Shown here piece by piece: positions 10,101 through 17,077 of a stretch of 64,000 nucleotides of DNA (position 1 is the first letter of the stretch; each line of letters starts with the position of its first letter). Made by a program: the position numbers and the translations under genes. The DNA is from Rhodothermia bacterium (lineage in GTDB: Bacteria; Bacteroidota; Rhodothermia; Balneolales; Balneolaceae): NCBI GenBank assembly GCA_030427885.1, contig JAUICM010000003.1:124001-188000 (forward strand), written 5' to 3'. Below the pieces are notes generated by a model. The model did no database searches. It was not told the DNA's origin and saw only the letters and a list, made by a program, of their open reading frames with translations.

Positions 10101-10683
10101 AAAAGAACGCCTCGACTTCTACGAAACTCAGATCGATGACCTCGATAAAGCTGAAAAACAGTTACTGGAAACAATTGAAGAGATCAATACCACAGCCACT
10201 GAACGCTTTAACGAGACATTTGAGAAGATCAGAACGAACTTCCAGACGGTATTCAAAACTCTCTTCTTCGAAGATGACTATTGTGACCTGATCATTGAAC
10301 AGGATGTGGAGGACCCGCTTGAGGCCCGTATCGAGATTAAAGCTCAACCACGGGGTAAACGTCCTTCCGGAATATCACAGCTGTCAGGTGGTGAGAAAAC
10401 CCTTACCGCTATTGCCCTTCTTTTTGCGATCTACCTGGTTAAACCTTCTCCTTTCTGTGTACTGGATGAGGTTGATGCACCTTTAGATGACGCCAACATT
10501 GAGCGTTTCGCCAAGATGATCAAGAACTTCAGTAAAGAAACTCAGTTCATCATCATTACCCACAATAAAAAGACCATGAGTAAGGCGGAGATGATGTATG
10601 GTGTGACCATGCCTGAAACCGGTGTTAGCCGCCTTGTAGGAGTTAAAATGGGTGATGTGGACGATATTGATGACGCTGCTTAG
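7147..10683 (+). CDS. smc: Chromosome segregation protein SMC
   Basis: Structural maintenance of chromosomes ATPase, 1178 aa, the core of bacterial condensin. The N-terminal head has Walker A GPNGCGKSN at residues 31-39 and the family start LNLQGFKSFAHKT. Two long coiled-coil arms flank a hinge at roughly 500-670 (FPGSVKYLLENHRFDFKDI ... GDALNYVVVKTLEDAERA). The C-terminal head carries signature LSGGEKTLTAIALLFAI from 1079 and Walker B CVLDEVDAPLDD near 1105. The start is GTG at 7147, which begins exactly at the conserved (V/M)YISELNLQGFK. The kleisin partners ScpA/B are not in the window. Confidence 0.97.
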   Translation: MYISELNLQGFKSFAHKTKVSFDSGITSIVGPNGCGKSNIVDALRWVLGEQRPSLLRSSAMSNVIFNGTSKKKALGMAEVSLTFVNDKGILPIEYSEVTITRRLFRSGDSEYLINGTSCRLKDIMELFMDTGMGSDAYSVIELKMVEEILNDKNNDRRRLFEEAAGVTRYKDQRKKTLRKLDETRKDLQRVDDLLIELRKKARSLEIQAEKAEKAKVYKDELELLDKALTLHDFKKIQEEMEPLQERITNAEKEKKEITKNTDELESADEKARAQLIEKERQQGEAQRQVSQLHNSIREADTNIRITKEKIENEKKVIKEYTKDIEQGEVDLKELMDLLNNSRSKLESFDDDLDKSEKALEDSKKKYSQIQQQYNRERHDLYELEVSLSATNNELNQLQAKRIKIESRLENTEGDLERINDEIVDLNDEIDNMNGEQGLIEGKLEKLVTERDELEKDLETSREKRESFANKQNEIKDELRTLQSQKESLLNEIGLLNDLANSNEAFPGSVKYLLENHRFDFKDITTVSEIFDTDEKHAVALESVLGDALNYVVVKTLEDAERAAKLLKENKKGRATFIPLDQLAARYEVQKGSLFDNVKAKPAYSALKQLLLGNVMVFDSVKEAYSGLKNSNSIGVTYDGEVVTNARFYQSGSKSKNTGVRVGLKDKIERLEKEEAKTTKEIVKLEEYLAQIVEKYDKLDIGLLSTNLKEKEQEVRRLEQQQHSLSSKVQVYQKNITELMNRKDHLKSSEGTAQEELDSMQPKQKELQKKMLELDKQQTDKKELLESLEDERAIAQSRYNDTQLKHQDLRNKVENHERDVKRAETGIQSVQSRIENRTKLTEQSKKNITEYTSYIGRLEEELTVNQELKVEADESLQKAEESAAKQRGQINEIEKNLREIRRQKEVNMELVHHLAMAREKMEMQIQGLSDHIWETYGILMKQIEGAEMPEDKTPDEVKQRIGWLRQKLNSIGEVNPLAIEEYKEEKERLDFYETQIDDLDKAEKQLLETIEEINTTATERFNETFEKIRTNFQTVFKTLFFEDDYCDLIIEQDVEDPLEARIEIKAQPRGKRPSGISQLSGGEKTLTAIALLFAIYLVKPSPFCVLDEVDAPLDDANIERFAKMIKNFSKETQFIIITHNKKTMSKAEMMYGVTMPETGVSRLVGVKMGDVDDIDDAA

Positions 10684-11018
10684 GCGCGAAGCTCCAATTT
10701 TGAATTAAGAATCAGGAATAAGAGTACGGCATTTTAAAACTCACTGGCTTTGAACAACGAGCCTCCCCTCCTGGGAGGGGATTGAGGGGTGGGTTAACTC
10801 ATATTCATTTTAGCTATTCATTATTCGTAATGCTTCTCCTTATATTTAAGACCTATTGCTCGTAAAGAATTCAGCATCCCTGAAATTTATATATCTTCCT
10901 CTATTTGATGAGAATAGAGACTTGAAATTCAGCAATACCTCAAATATACATCATATGACTGATGCGTAAATGATTGTTGATTTCCACCTTTGGGTAACTT
11001 TTATAAACCTGAAGCAAT
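10684..11018. other. Intergenic spacer: palindrome, ispH relic and promoter region of cytochrome b561
   Basis: This 335-bp gap between smc and the cytochrome gene has no intact gene. It contains a G/C-rich hairpin repeat (CCCCTCC/GGAGGGG, 10765-10780, within 10761-10797), a decayed copy of the ispH start (10841-10908, listed separately), and about 110 bp of AT-rich DNA before the cytochrome start that should hold its promoter. I could not assign clear promoter hexamers. Confidence 0.7.
10841..10908 (+). pseudogene. Relic of the 5' end of ispH
   Basis: Bases 10841-10895 match 12376-12430, the bases around the real ispH start, at about 45 of 55 positions. The start codon ATG (12390) corresponds to ATT here (10855). 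Read in that frame the relic gives ARKEFSIPEIYISSSI then stop, against ARKEFNIPDMYKSPII in intact IspH. Most differences in the conserved part are third-codon-position or conservative, so the copy was probably once coding. Homology ends after about 15 codons. The relic and intact ispH bracket the cytochrome b561/LuxR pair. Confidence 0.8.
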
Positions 11019-11768
11019 ATGGAAAAAACTACTGTTTACGATCTCCCAACCCGATTTTTTCACTGGTTGTTTGCTGCTCTCTTTATTTCTGCCTTTGCCA
11101 TAGCAAAAACCTCAGATGATGATAACCCGATTTTCAGCTACCACATGTTAGCAGGAATAACAATGCTTTTTATATTAGCATTGCGGTTGTTGTGGGGAAT
11201 CTTTGGAACAACTTATGCTAAGTTTTCAAGTTTCCGGTTACATCCTGTTGAACTTTTTTCGTATTTCAAAGATGTATTATTCAGCAGAACGAAAAAATAT
11301 TTCAGTCATAATCCTGCTTCAAGTGCAGCAGCTGTTCTCATGTTTTCTTTAACTCTTGGACTCGGTTTCTCCGGCATAATCATGGCATCAGGTAATGAAT
11401 CTGAGTTTTATGAAGAGGCTCATGAGATAATGGCAAACCTTTTCATTATTACCGTAGCAGCTCACCTGGCAGGTTTACTTTTGCATCATATGGTTCATAA
11501 TGATTCTCTTTGGAGTAGTATGTTTAATGGAAAAAAAGATCCCATTCAGCATAAAACCGGAATCAATTCCTCCCGACCGGTCATGGGGTTTATTTTCCTT
11601 TTGCTAAGCCTGTCTTGGATCGGCTATGTATATTCCAACTATGATACAAACACCCGTACATTAGCCCTTTTTGGGAATCAGTTACAGCTTGGAGAATACG
11701 AGGGTGCCGAACATGAATCAGAAACTGAATATAAAAATGAGCAAGATGACGAAGATGATGATGATTAA
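11019..11768 (+). CDS. Cytochrome b561-family diheme membrane protein
   Basis: An integral membrane cytochrome b of the b561/Ni-Fe-hydrogenase b-subunit type, 249 aa, probably passing electrons between quinones and another carrier. Membrane helices lie near residues 14-29, 41-61, 104-122, 137-157 and 187-206. Candidate heme-ligating His residues are His15 (RFFHWLF), His42 (SYHMLAG), His135, His149 and His156/157 (AHLAGLLLHH). The C-terminus is a strongly acidic tail (QDDEDDDD). A membrane-bound LuxR-type regulator starts 6 bp downstream and is almost certainly cotranscribed. Its electron partner is not encoded nearby. The pair appears to be an insertion between smc and ispH. Confidence 0.85.
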   Translation: MEKTTVYDLPTRFFHWLFAALFISAFAIAKTSDDDNPIFSYHMLAGITMLFILALRLLWGIFGTTYAKFSSFRLHPVELFSYFKDVLFSRTKKYFSHNPASSAAAVLMFSLTLGLGFSGIIMASGNESEFYEEAHEIMANLFIITVAAHLAGLLLHHMVHNDSLWSSMFNGKKDPIQHKTGINSSRPVMGFIFLLLSLSWIGYVYSNYDTNTRTLALFGNQLQLGEYEGAEHESETEYKNEQDDEDDDD

Positions 11769-11774
11769 TCGCTT

Positions 11775-12284
11775 ATGAAAAAAAGTGAACGCGTAGCTAT
11801 TTCCATAATATTGCTTTCTATTGCCTTGCTCACATCGGTAGATATATATACCGATTATTTTGACGGGGTTGCCTGGTGGCACATCATTATAGAATCAACT
11901 ATTGCATTGTTTGCGCTTTCCGGTATTTATTATCTGATGAGGGGTCATTTTATGCTGCTAAGGAATTTTGAAAAAGAACAAGAATCCAACGCAGAACTCG
12001 AAAAAGAAGCTCTGAGGTGGAAGAAGGTCTCCCGATCATACCTAGAAGGCTTAAGTAGTGAAATTGATAAGCAACTGACTTCTTGGGGCTTAACACAAGC
12101 AGAAAAAGACGTGGCCTTTCTTCTTCTAAAAGGGCTTAGCATCAAAGAAATAGCTGATGTACGCTATACGAGTGTAAAGACCGTTCGCACCCAAACTATC
12201 GCTATTTATGCTAAGTCAGGTCTTTCAGGACGTTCTGAGCTTTCTGCTTTCTTTCTGGAAGATCTGCTACTTCCTTCCGGATGA
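11775..12284 (+). CDS. Membrane-anchored LuxR-family HTH regulator
   Basis: A 169-aa protein with two membrane segments (about residues 7-24 and 34-55), a charged coiled-coil (60-95) and a C-terminal LuxR/GerE-type helix-turn-helix (about 106-165: LTQAEKDVAFLLLKGLSIKE then SVKTVRTQTIAIYAKSGL). The DNA-binding domain would face the cytoplasm while staying tethered to the membrane. It lies 6 bp after the cytochrome b561 gene, so it may sense the redox or membrane state linked to that cytochrome. The functional link is inference from position. There is no receiver domain, so it is not a conventional two-component regulator. Confidence 0.85.
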   Translation: MKKSERVAISIILLSIALLTSVDIYTDYFDGVAWWHIIIESTIALFALSGIYYLMRGHFMLLRNFEKEQESNAELEKEALRWKKVSRSYLEGLSSEIDKQLTSWGLTQAEKDVAFLLLKGLSIKEIADVRYTSVKTVRTQTIAIYAKSGLSGRSELSAFFLEDLLLPSG

Positions 12285-12389
12285 CCTGCCAAAGGCTTAC
12301 TTCTACTTTTTAAAATGTTCAATTCAATACCATTATTCCTTCTCTGATTATTAGATATCCTACTCCTTCTCTCCGTATATTTACTACCT

Positions 12390-13637
12390 ATGGCCCGTAA
12401 AGAATTCAACATCCCCGACATGTACAAATCGCCGATCATCCGGAAGGTGAAAGAGGCGACCAAGATCACAGATCCCATGAAGAAAGAACTGGATCCGACA
12501 GTACTGGATTTTGGTCCGGTTCAGTTCTTGATTCCACGATTCTTTGGCTTTTGCTATGGGGTGGAAAATGCGATCGATATTGCCTACCGGGCGGTTGATG
12601 AGCATCCCGATAAGAATATTTACCTGCTCTCGGAGATGATCCATAATCCAACCGTGAATGAGAATCTCTTATCCAAAGGGTTGAAGTTTTTGTTTGATAC
12701 CGATGGAACCGAGCGAATTCCTATCTCCTCTCTTAATTCTGATGATATCGTGATCGTACCTGCCTTTGGTACGACACTGGAGATCCAGGCTCAGCTCAAA
12801 GAAGTGGGGATCGATCCGTATGAGTTCAACACCACCTGCCCCTTTGTAGAAAAGGTCTGGAAACGTGGAAAACAGCTCGGTAAAAAAGAATACAGCCTGG
12901 TGGTGCACGGCAAACATCAGCATGAGGAAACAAGAGCTACTTTCTCTCACAGTGCCGAACATTCTGCTGTTGTGGTGGTACTGAATCCTGAAGAAGCGAG
13001 TATACTGGCTGAGATCATGACCGGGGACCGGCCTGATTCCGATTTTGAGAAATACTTCGGCCATAAATCCACTCCCGGATTTGATCCCCATAAAGATCTG
13101 CAACGGTTTGGTGTGATCAATCAAACCACTATGCTGGCTACCGAAACTCAGGAGGTCATGGATATATTGAAGGAAGCTGCCGTTAAGATCCATGGAGAAA
13201 CAGATATTCTGAATCACTTTGCAGATACTTCTGATACACTTTGCTACGCTACTAATGAGAACCAATCGGCTACGCTTGCTTTGGCTGAGACCGATGCAGA
13301 TATCGCTTTGGTGGTTGGGGGATACAACTCTTCCAATACCATGCATCTGGTGGAGATCCTTGAGCATTCTTTTTCAACGTATCATGTGCGGGATGCCTCG
13401 GAGCTAAAATCTGAAACGGAAATTCATCATTTCGACCAGTGGAAAAAGGAGATCCTCGAAACGAAAGACTGGCTTCCTTCTGATAAGAATCCTTTGAAAG
13501 TAGCTATCACTTCCGGTGCTTCCTGTCCCGATATTCTTGTGGATGAAGTGATGTTAAAAGTGCTTAATTATTTTGAGGGGACACGGGATGTGGATGAAGT
13601 CATTGCTCCATATGAGAATTTGAAGATTGAAAGTTGA
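12390..13637 (+). CDS. ispH: 4-hydroxy-3-methylbut-2-enyl diphosphate reductase
   Basis: IspH (LytB) is the last enzyme of the MEP isoprenoid pathway, making IPP and DMAPP with an Fe-S cluster. The three cluster Cys are visible: Cys55 in FGFCYGVENAID, Cys150 in NTTCPFVEKVW and Cys285 in DTLCYATNENQ. Other family motifs are EMIHNPTVN, VVHGKHQHEE, VVGGYNSSNT and ITSGASCPDILVDEV. At 415 aa it is the longer form seen in plants and cyanobacteria rather than the ~316 aa enterobacterial form. A decayed copy of its first ~15 codons lies 1.5 kb upstream. It converges on ybbR, with a hairpin between them. Confidence 0.95.
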   Translation: MARKEFNIPDMYKSPIIRKVKEATKITDPMKKELDPTVLDFGPVQFLIPRFFGFCYGVENAIDIAYRAVDEHPDKNIYLLSEMIHNPTVNENLLSKGLKFLFDTDGTERIPISSLNSDDIVIVPAFGTTLEIQAQLKEVGIDPYEFNTTCPFVEKVWKRGKQLGKKEYSLVVHGKHQHEETRATFSHSAEHSAVVVVLNPEEASILAEIMTGDRPDSDFEKYFGHKSTPGFDPHKDLQRFGVINQTTMLATETQEVMDILKEAAVKIHGETDILNHFADTSDTLCYATNENQSATLALAETDADIALVVGGYNSSNTMHLVEILEHSFSTYHVRDASELKSETEIHHFDQWKKEILETKDWLPSDKNPLKVAITSGASCPDILVDEVMLKVLNYFEGTRDVDEVIAPYENLKIES

Positions 13638-13663
13638 GGGATATCAACATTCAACTTTCAATT
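13625..13663. terminator. Hairpin between convergent ispH and ybbR
   Basis: GATTGAAAGTTGA (13625-13637) and TCAACTTTCAATT (13651-13663) form a stem of about 12 bp that overlaps the ispH stop codon and ends just before the ybbR stop. It may serve both strands, although there is no strong T-run. Confidence 0.5.
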
Positions 13664-13665
13664 TA

Positions 13666-14682
13666 TCATTGATCCACAATACTGAAGTACGCCACTGCTT
13701 TAGGCTGGAAACTACGCAGACGTAGCTGATACTGCGTTGCTGTCAATTCTATATCCGGCGTTACGAATCCTGTCGAATCCTCTAAGATCTCCTGATAAGG
13801 CACATAGACCTCATACGGACGAATATTCTGTACATCTGCATATTGGTCGATTGGTACATCATATCTGATCGTAATAGCCGATGGATTGAAATTAATGATC
13901 TGGCCCCGTGGCAGGTTTCGGGTTCTGATATATACGCTAAGCTCTCCCTCGGTAAACTCCGAGACATCAGCCGTGTAAGCTATTCGATCGATTGAGGGAA
14001 TAATAAGTGGGTTTTCAGCCTGAATAGGAATATTCTGATCGATGTCTTCTCGTACATTGGCAAGTTTAAGGGTATCAGAAACCACCCATTCGTCGATATC
14101 GGTAACTTGGGATGCAGCACCTGTGATAGTAAGGCTGTCAGGAGATATACTCGGCGAGCCAACAAATCCATAGCGTTGCATAAAGCTGATATCGGTATTT
14201 AAACGAATTGGAACTTTCTTCGATATCTTTGGCTCCAGGCCAATATTAACCATAAAAGGTTGAACTTTGATCACGGATACATCCTGTTCAACAGCAAACC
14301 TTTGCCGAACCTGATCTGACAAATTCACCTCTCCTTCTGTGATATCAATAAATACTTCCGGGGGTTTATTATATAGTCCGATGAGTTTCCAGCCATCACC
14401 GCTTACCTCCACCTGCACAAACTCTGGGAGATCTTCAACAAGGGCCATATCATCTGGAATAGCGCCCTGCCGAAGTGGGATATTTATACTGATATTATAA
14501 TCACTGTTCAGGTTTACGATAAACCATAAACTCAGTGCCATTACATAGGCTATTGCAAAAACAGCTATTCTTTCGCGGCGGGCGGCACGCACATCAATTT
14601 CATTGGCTCCGGGTGGGGTTCCCAGCCTGAAAAATCTACTGATGCGATTGATGATTAGGTCTTTTAGCTCGCTGGCCGTCAT
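13666..14682 (-). CDS. YbbR-domain membrane-anchored protein
   Basis: A 338-aa protein with one N-terminal membrane helix (about residues 38-57, VFAIAYVMALSLWFIVNLNS) and an extracytoplasmic part built of repeated YbbR-like beta domains. These are suggested by repeated patterns such as IPLRQG, VPIRLNTDI and VEVSGDGWKLIG. In other bacteria YbbR/CdaR binds and tunes the diadenylate cyclase CdaA, but no cyclase gene is in this window. It follows dciA by 37 bp on the same strand, as the last gene of a recF-dciA-ybbR unit. The precise role here is not established. Confidence 0.8.
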   Translation of the reverse strand: MTASELKDLIINRISRFFRLGTPPGANEIDVRAARRERIAVFAIAYVMALSLWFIVNLNSDYNISINIPLRQGAIPDDMALVEDLPEFVQVEVSGDGWKLIGLYNKPPEVFIDITEGEVNLSDQVRQRFAVEQDVSVIKVQPFMVNIGLEPKISKKVPIRLNTDISFMQRYGFVGSPSISPDSLTITGAASQVTDIDEWVVSDTLKLANVREDIDQNIPIQAENPLIIPSIDRIAYTADVSEFTEGELSVYIRTRNLPRGQIINFNPSAITIRYDVPIDQYADVQNIRPYEVYVPYQEILEDSTGFVTPDIELTATQYQLRLRSFQPKAVAYFSIVDQ

Positions 14683-14719
14683 GATCAGGGAATATAGAGT
14701 CAGCGTGTGGTATAAACAA

Positions 14720-15013
14720 CTAGCCCCGAACTATAATATCAGCTATTACCTGTCCCCGAACTTTGGCATTCAGGCGCTTGGCAATACTGAAGCGGTTTGC
14801 ATGTATCTCGTGTCTCCAGGAAGGATTCTTAACCCTCATAACGAGCTTATCTCCCTCAAAATGAAGGTCTTCGCTTTGTGAGGCTATACGTTCTCCTACC
14901 ACTTCTTTCCATGCCGCCAGTATCATTCCCTGTTTCAATTTCTTCTTCTGAGGAAACCGATCCAGAAAATCCTGTAGTGCGGAACTAAGTGGTTTGGGTT
15001 TATCTAAACGCAT
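14720..15013 (-). CDS. dciA: DciA-like protein (DUF721)
   Basis: A small (97 aa) DUF721/DciA-type protein. The family pattern is a helical start, then QGMILAAWKEVVGERIASQS and LVMRVKNPSWRHEIHANRF, a KH-like fold. DciA is the replicative-helicase loader or operator in bacteria that lack DnaC/DnaI; that role is family knowledge. It begins 13 bp after recF on the same strand, a common pairing in this phylum. No dnaC-like gene is seen in the window. Confidence 0.85.
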   Translation of the reverse strand: MRLDKPKPLSSALQDFLDRFPQKKKLKQGMILAAWKEVVGERIASQSEDLHFEGDKLVMRVKNPSWRHEIHANRFSIAKRLNAKVRGQVIADIIVRG

Positions 15014-15026
15014 GGTAATTGATTAA

Positions 15027-16160
15027 CTAACGGTCCCTTTCAGTGATCTGTCCGTCCACGACACTGTAAAACTTATTCCTGTTTCCATCAAAGGTAACAA
15101 AATCTTCGAAAGGAACCGGATTCGCAGAAGTAATGAATGTTTGTCCGGAATGTTCCTGCAAGGCCTTCAAAAGTATCCCAGTCTTATGGAGGTCAAGATC
15201 ACCGAATACATCGTCGAGCATAAAGATCGGCAGGTCATCAAGTTCATCTGAATAATAATGAAGCTGTGCCAGTTTCAATGATAGTGCAAACAAACGGTGC
15301 TGCCCCTGAGAGCCGAAACGTCGCAACTCAAAATCATCCAGGTAAAAAATAATTTCATCCCGATGAGGTCCGGTAAGCGTTTGCTCCCTCTCCACTTCTT
15401 TTTCGAAGGTCGCTTCCAGTTCTTTGTAATATTGTTCTTCGATCGCTTTCGGATCTGCTGAAGCTTCACAAAATGTCTGGTACTCCAATCCGGTGGTCAG
15501 GTTCATTCCTGAGATCATTGCATAATCCCTGCTCAGATATTCCTTAAAGTTCTCCAGTACCTCATAGCGCTTGGCTATGATCCGGGAACCAGTTTCTACC
15601 AGCTGCTTATTCCATGGCTCAAGATACATTTGAAGCATATTCTGAGGACCTCTGTAATCCTGCAGCAATGTATTCCTCTGTTTCCGAATGCGCCGGTAAT
15701 CGATCAGATCCCGTAAATACCCAACTGATATCTGGCTAATAAAGGAATCCAGGAAAGAGCGCCGTTCTGCAGGCCCCTCAAGAGTGAGTTTCTTATCATC
15801 AGGCGAAAGCACTACAACCGGGACCATGCCGATCAGGTCCGATAGTTTATCCAGAGGTCCATCATTCACAAATATCTTCTTACCCTCCCCACGGGAATAG
15901 GTACAGCTTACTTCAAACTCAGAACGGATCTCTCCGGTGAAGTCACCTTTTAAAAAAAAGTAGCTCTCTCCCTGGTAAGTCACGTACATATCTGAAGTGG
16001 ATACAAAGCTTCGTGACATGCACAGATAATGGATCGCATCAATGAGGCTGGTTTTACCGGCTCCATTCGGACCGGTTATCACATTCAGGTGCGGAGCCCA
16101 ATCGACCTGATTCTTTTTGTGATTTCTAAAATGGAGCAGCTCAAGATGTGTAATGCGCAT
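15027..16160 (-). CDS. recF: DNA replication and repair protein RecF
   Basis: RecF binds DNA gaps with RecO/R and promotes RecA loading. At 377 aa it has Walker A GPNGAGKT (residues 30-37), the family block VVLSPDDKKLTLEGPAERRS, LTGPHRDEI, the signature region GSQGQHRLFALSLKLAQ and Walker B FMLDDVFGDLD. The N-terminus MRITHLELLHFRNHKK matches the family start. It is first in a recF-dciA-ybbR minus-strand unit and is about 12 kb from dnaA, so the classical dnaA-dnaN-recF cluster is not kept. Confidence 0.95.
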   Translation of the reverse strand: MRITHLELLHFRNHKKNQVDWAPHLNVITGPNGAGKTSLIDAIHYLCMSRSFVSTSDMYVTYQGESYFFLKGDFTGEIRSEFEVSCTYSRGEGKKIFVNDGPLDKLSDLIGMVPVVVLSPDDKKLTLEGPAERRSFLDSFISQISVGYLRDLIDYRRIRKQRNTLLQDYRGPQNMLQMYLEPWNKQLVETGSRIIAKRYEVLENFKEYLSRDYAMISGMNLTTGLEYQTFCEASADPKAIEEQYYKELEATFEKEVEREQTLTGPHRDEIIFYLDDFELRRFGSQGQHRLFALSLKLAQLHYYSDELDDLPIFMLDDVFGDLDLHKTGILLKALQEHSGQTFITSANPVPFEDFVTFDGNRNKFYSVVDGQITERDR

Positions 16161-16204
16161 GAGCCAATAGTAGTAATAAAAAGACCCGATTTAAATGTTT
16201 AGAA

Positions 16205-16281
16205 TTAAAAAACCCACCAGTGATTTCTCCGGATTGTCTCTATTCGGGGTCATGTTTTCAGGATTAGTGCACTGGTGGGGT
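16205..16281 (-). terminator. Long-loop terminator of the small paralog at 16291-16755
   Basis: On the minus strand CCCACCAGTG and CACTGGTGGG pair perfectly (10 bp) around a 47-base loop and are followed by TTTTTT. It lies between the stop of the 154-aa gene and the recF start. Confidence 0.7.
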
Positions 16282-16290
16282 GTCTCTGTG

Positions 16291-16755
16291 TTAGCTTGCT
16301 TTTCGCTTTATTCTAAGTTCAAAATTTGAGGAACATTCCTTATTACTCTTTGCAAAGCCAGCAAGGCGTAATTTTTCGCTTCGTGTGTTTCTTTCCGGTT
16401 TATGGATATAAACAGGGACTGAGGGTTGTACCCTGATTCTGGATTCTATTCTGTTGTCAAAAAAGTATAACTCCCAGTTATCTAATAAACTCTCAATACC
16501 AGTAAACTCAATGGACCCCATCAGTTCAGTATTACATCTTTCAAGCTCTATGGGAATCCTGATCTCTTCGAGCTCATCATCCGGTAGTGAATTGATAGAG
16601 ATCTGGCTTTCCATATCAGGCGATGTGATCCCGATCATCAGATATTTATCTCCCATCGGATATCCCATAAATGCCTGATGAACTCCCAGATCTGTAAGCT
16701 CTATTTTCCACACTTCAGTGCAGGACTTAGTAATAACCTCATTACCCGTATTCAT
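16291..16755 (-). CDS. Small protein of unknown function, paralog of the 18755-19225 product
   Basis: I do not recognise a named family. The 154-aa product has no signal peptide or membrane segment. It shares a pattern with the 156-aa protein at 18755-19225: W-K/E-(V/I)-x-LTD near the start, DKYLM-x2-I-x-SP, a middle block ending (L/F)-(D/E)NW-x-(L/V)-x2-(F/K)DNR, and FEL-(R/H)-I at the C-terminus. The alternating hydrophobic pattern suggests a beta-sandwich resembling domains found before sorting tails in secreted proteins of this group; that is inference. It is divergent from a TPR-HTH regulator whose promoter carries repeated TTGTAGAGAT sites, so coregulation is plausible. Confidence 0.7.
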   Translation of the reverse strand: MNTGNEVITKSCTEVWKIELTDLGVHQAFMGYPMGDKYLMIGITSPDMESQISINSLPDDELEEIRIPIELERCNTELMGSIEFTGIESLLDNWELYFFDNRIESRIRVQPSVPVYIHKPERNTRSEKLRLAGFAKSNKECSSNFELRIKRKAS

Positions 16756-16788
16756 AAAGTTTAACCCTTGTGTATGATTATCGGCTTG

Positions 16789-17000
16789 TCTACAACAAAT
16801 CTAATGAAGCAACACTAACAATTTTCAACTCGTAGATATTTTGTAGAGATAAATACTGTTTTGCTCTCAGGTTTTGTAGGGATGATCTAAATCAAGATCA
16901 GGCCTAATCGAAATACAAGTCGCGCATAATGCCCTTCAATGACGATTAAAACTCTTTTTTGAAAATTTACCTGTTGTGATTGTAGAGATTCTGTAGAGAT
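16789..17000. promoter_or_regulatory. Repeated TTGTAGAGAT-like sites in a divergent promoter
   Basis: TTGTAGAGAT occurs at 16841-16850 and 16980-16989, CTGTAGAGAT at 16991-17000 and TTGTAGGGAT at 16874-16883. A reverse-strand relative (TTGTAGACA) lies near 16790-16800. The sites fall between the divergent 16291-16755 gene and the TPR-HTH gene. The two at 16980-17000 are tandem with an 11-bp step, about one helical turn. They are candidate operators, possibly for the adjacent regulator. Confidence 0.5.
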
Positions 17001-17077
17001 CAGAAACCGATGATATTAAGGTGTTTTTGGTTATGATTAAGAAACTACTGGTTACAAAGCACCTAATTGATAACGCT

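Noticed and set aside
16841-17000. TTGTAGAGAT repeats as a CRISPR array
   Set aside because: The units are 10 bp and unevenly spaced with no constant spacer length, so operator sites fit better.
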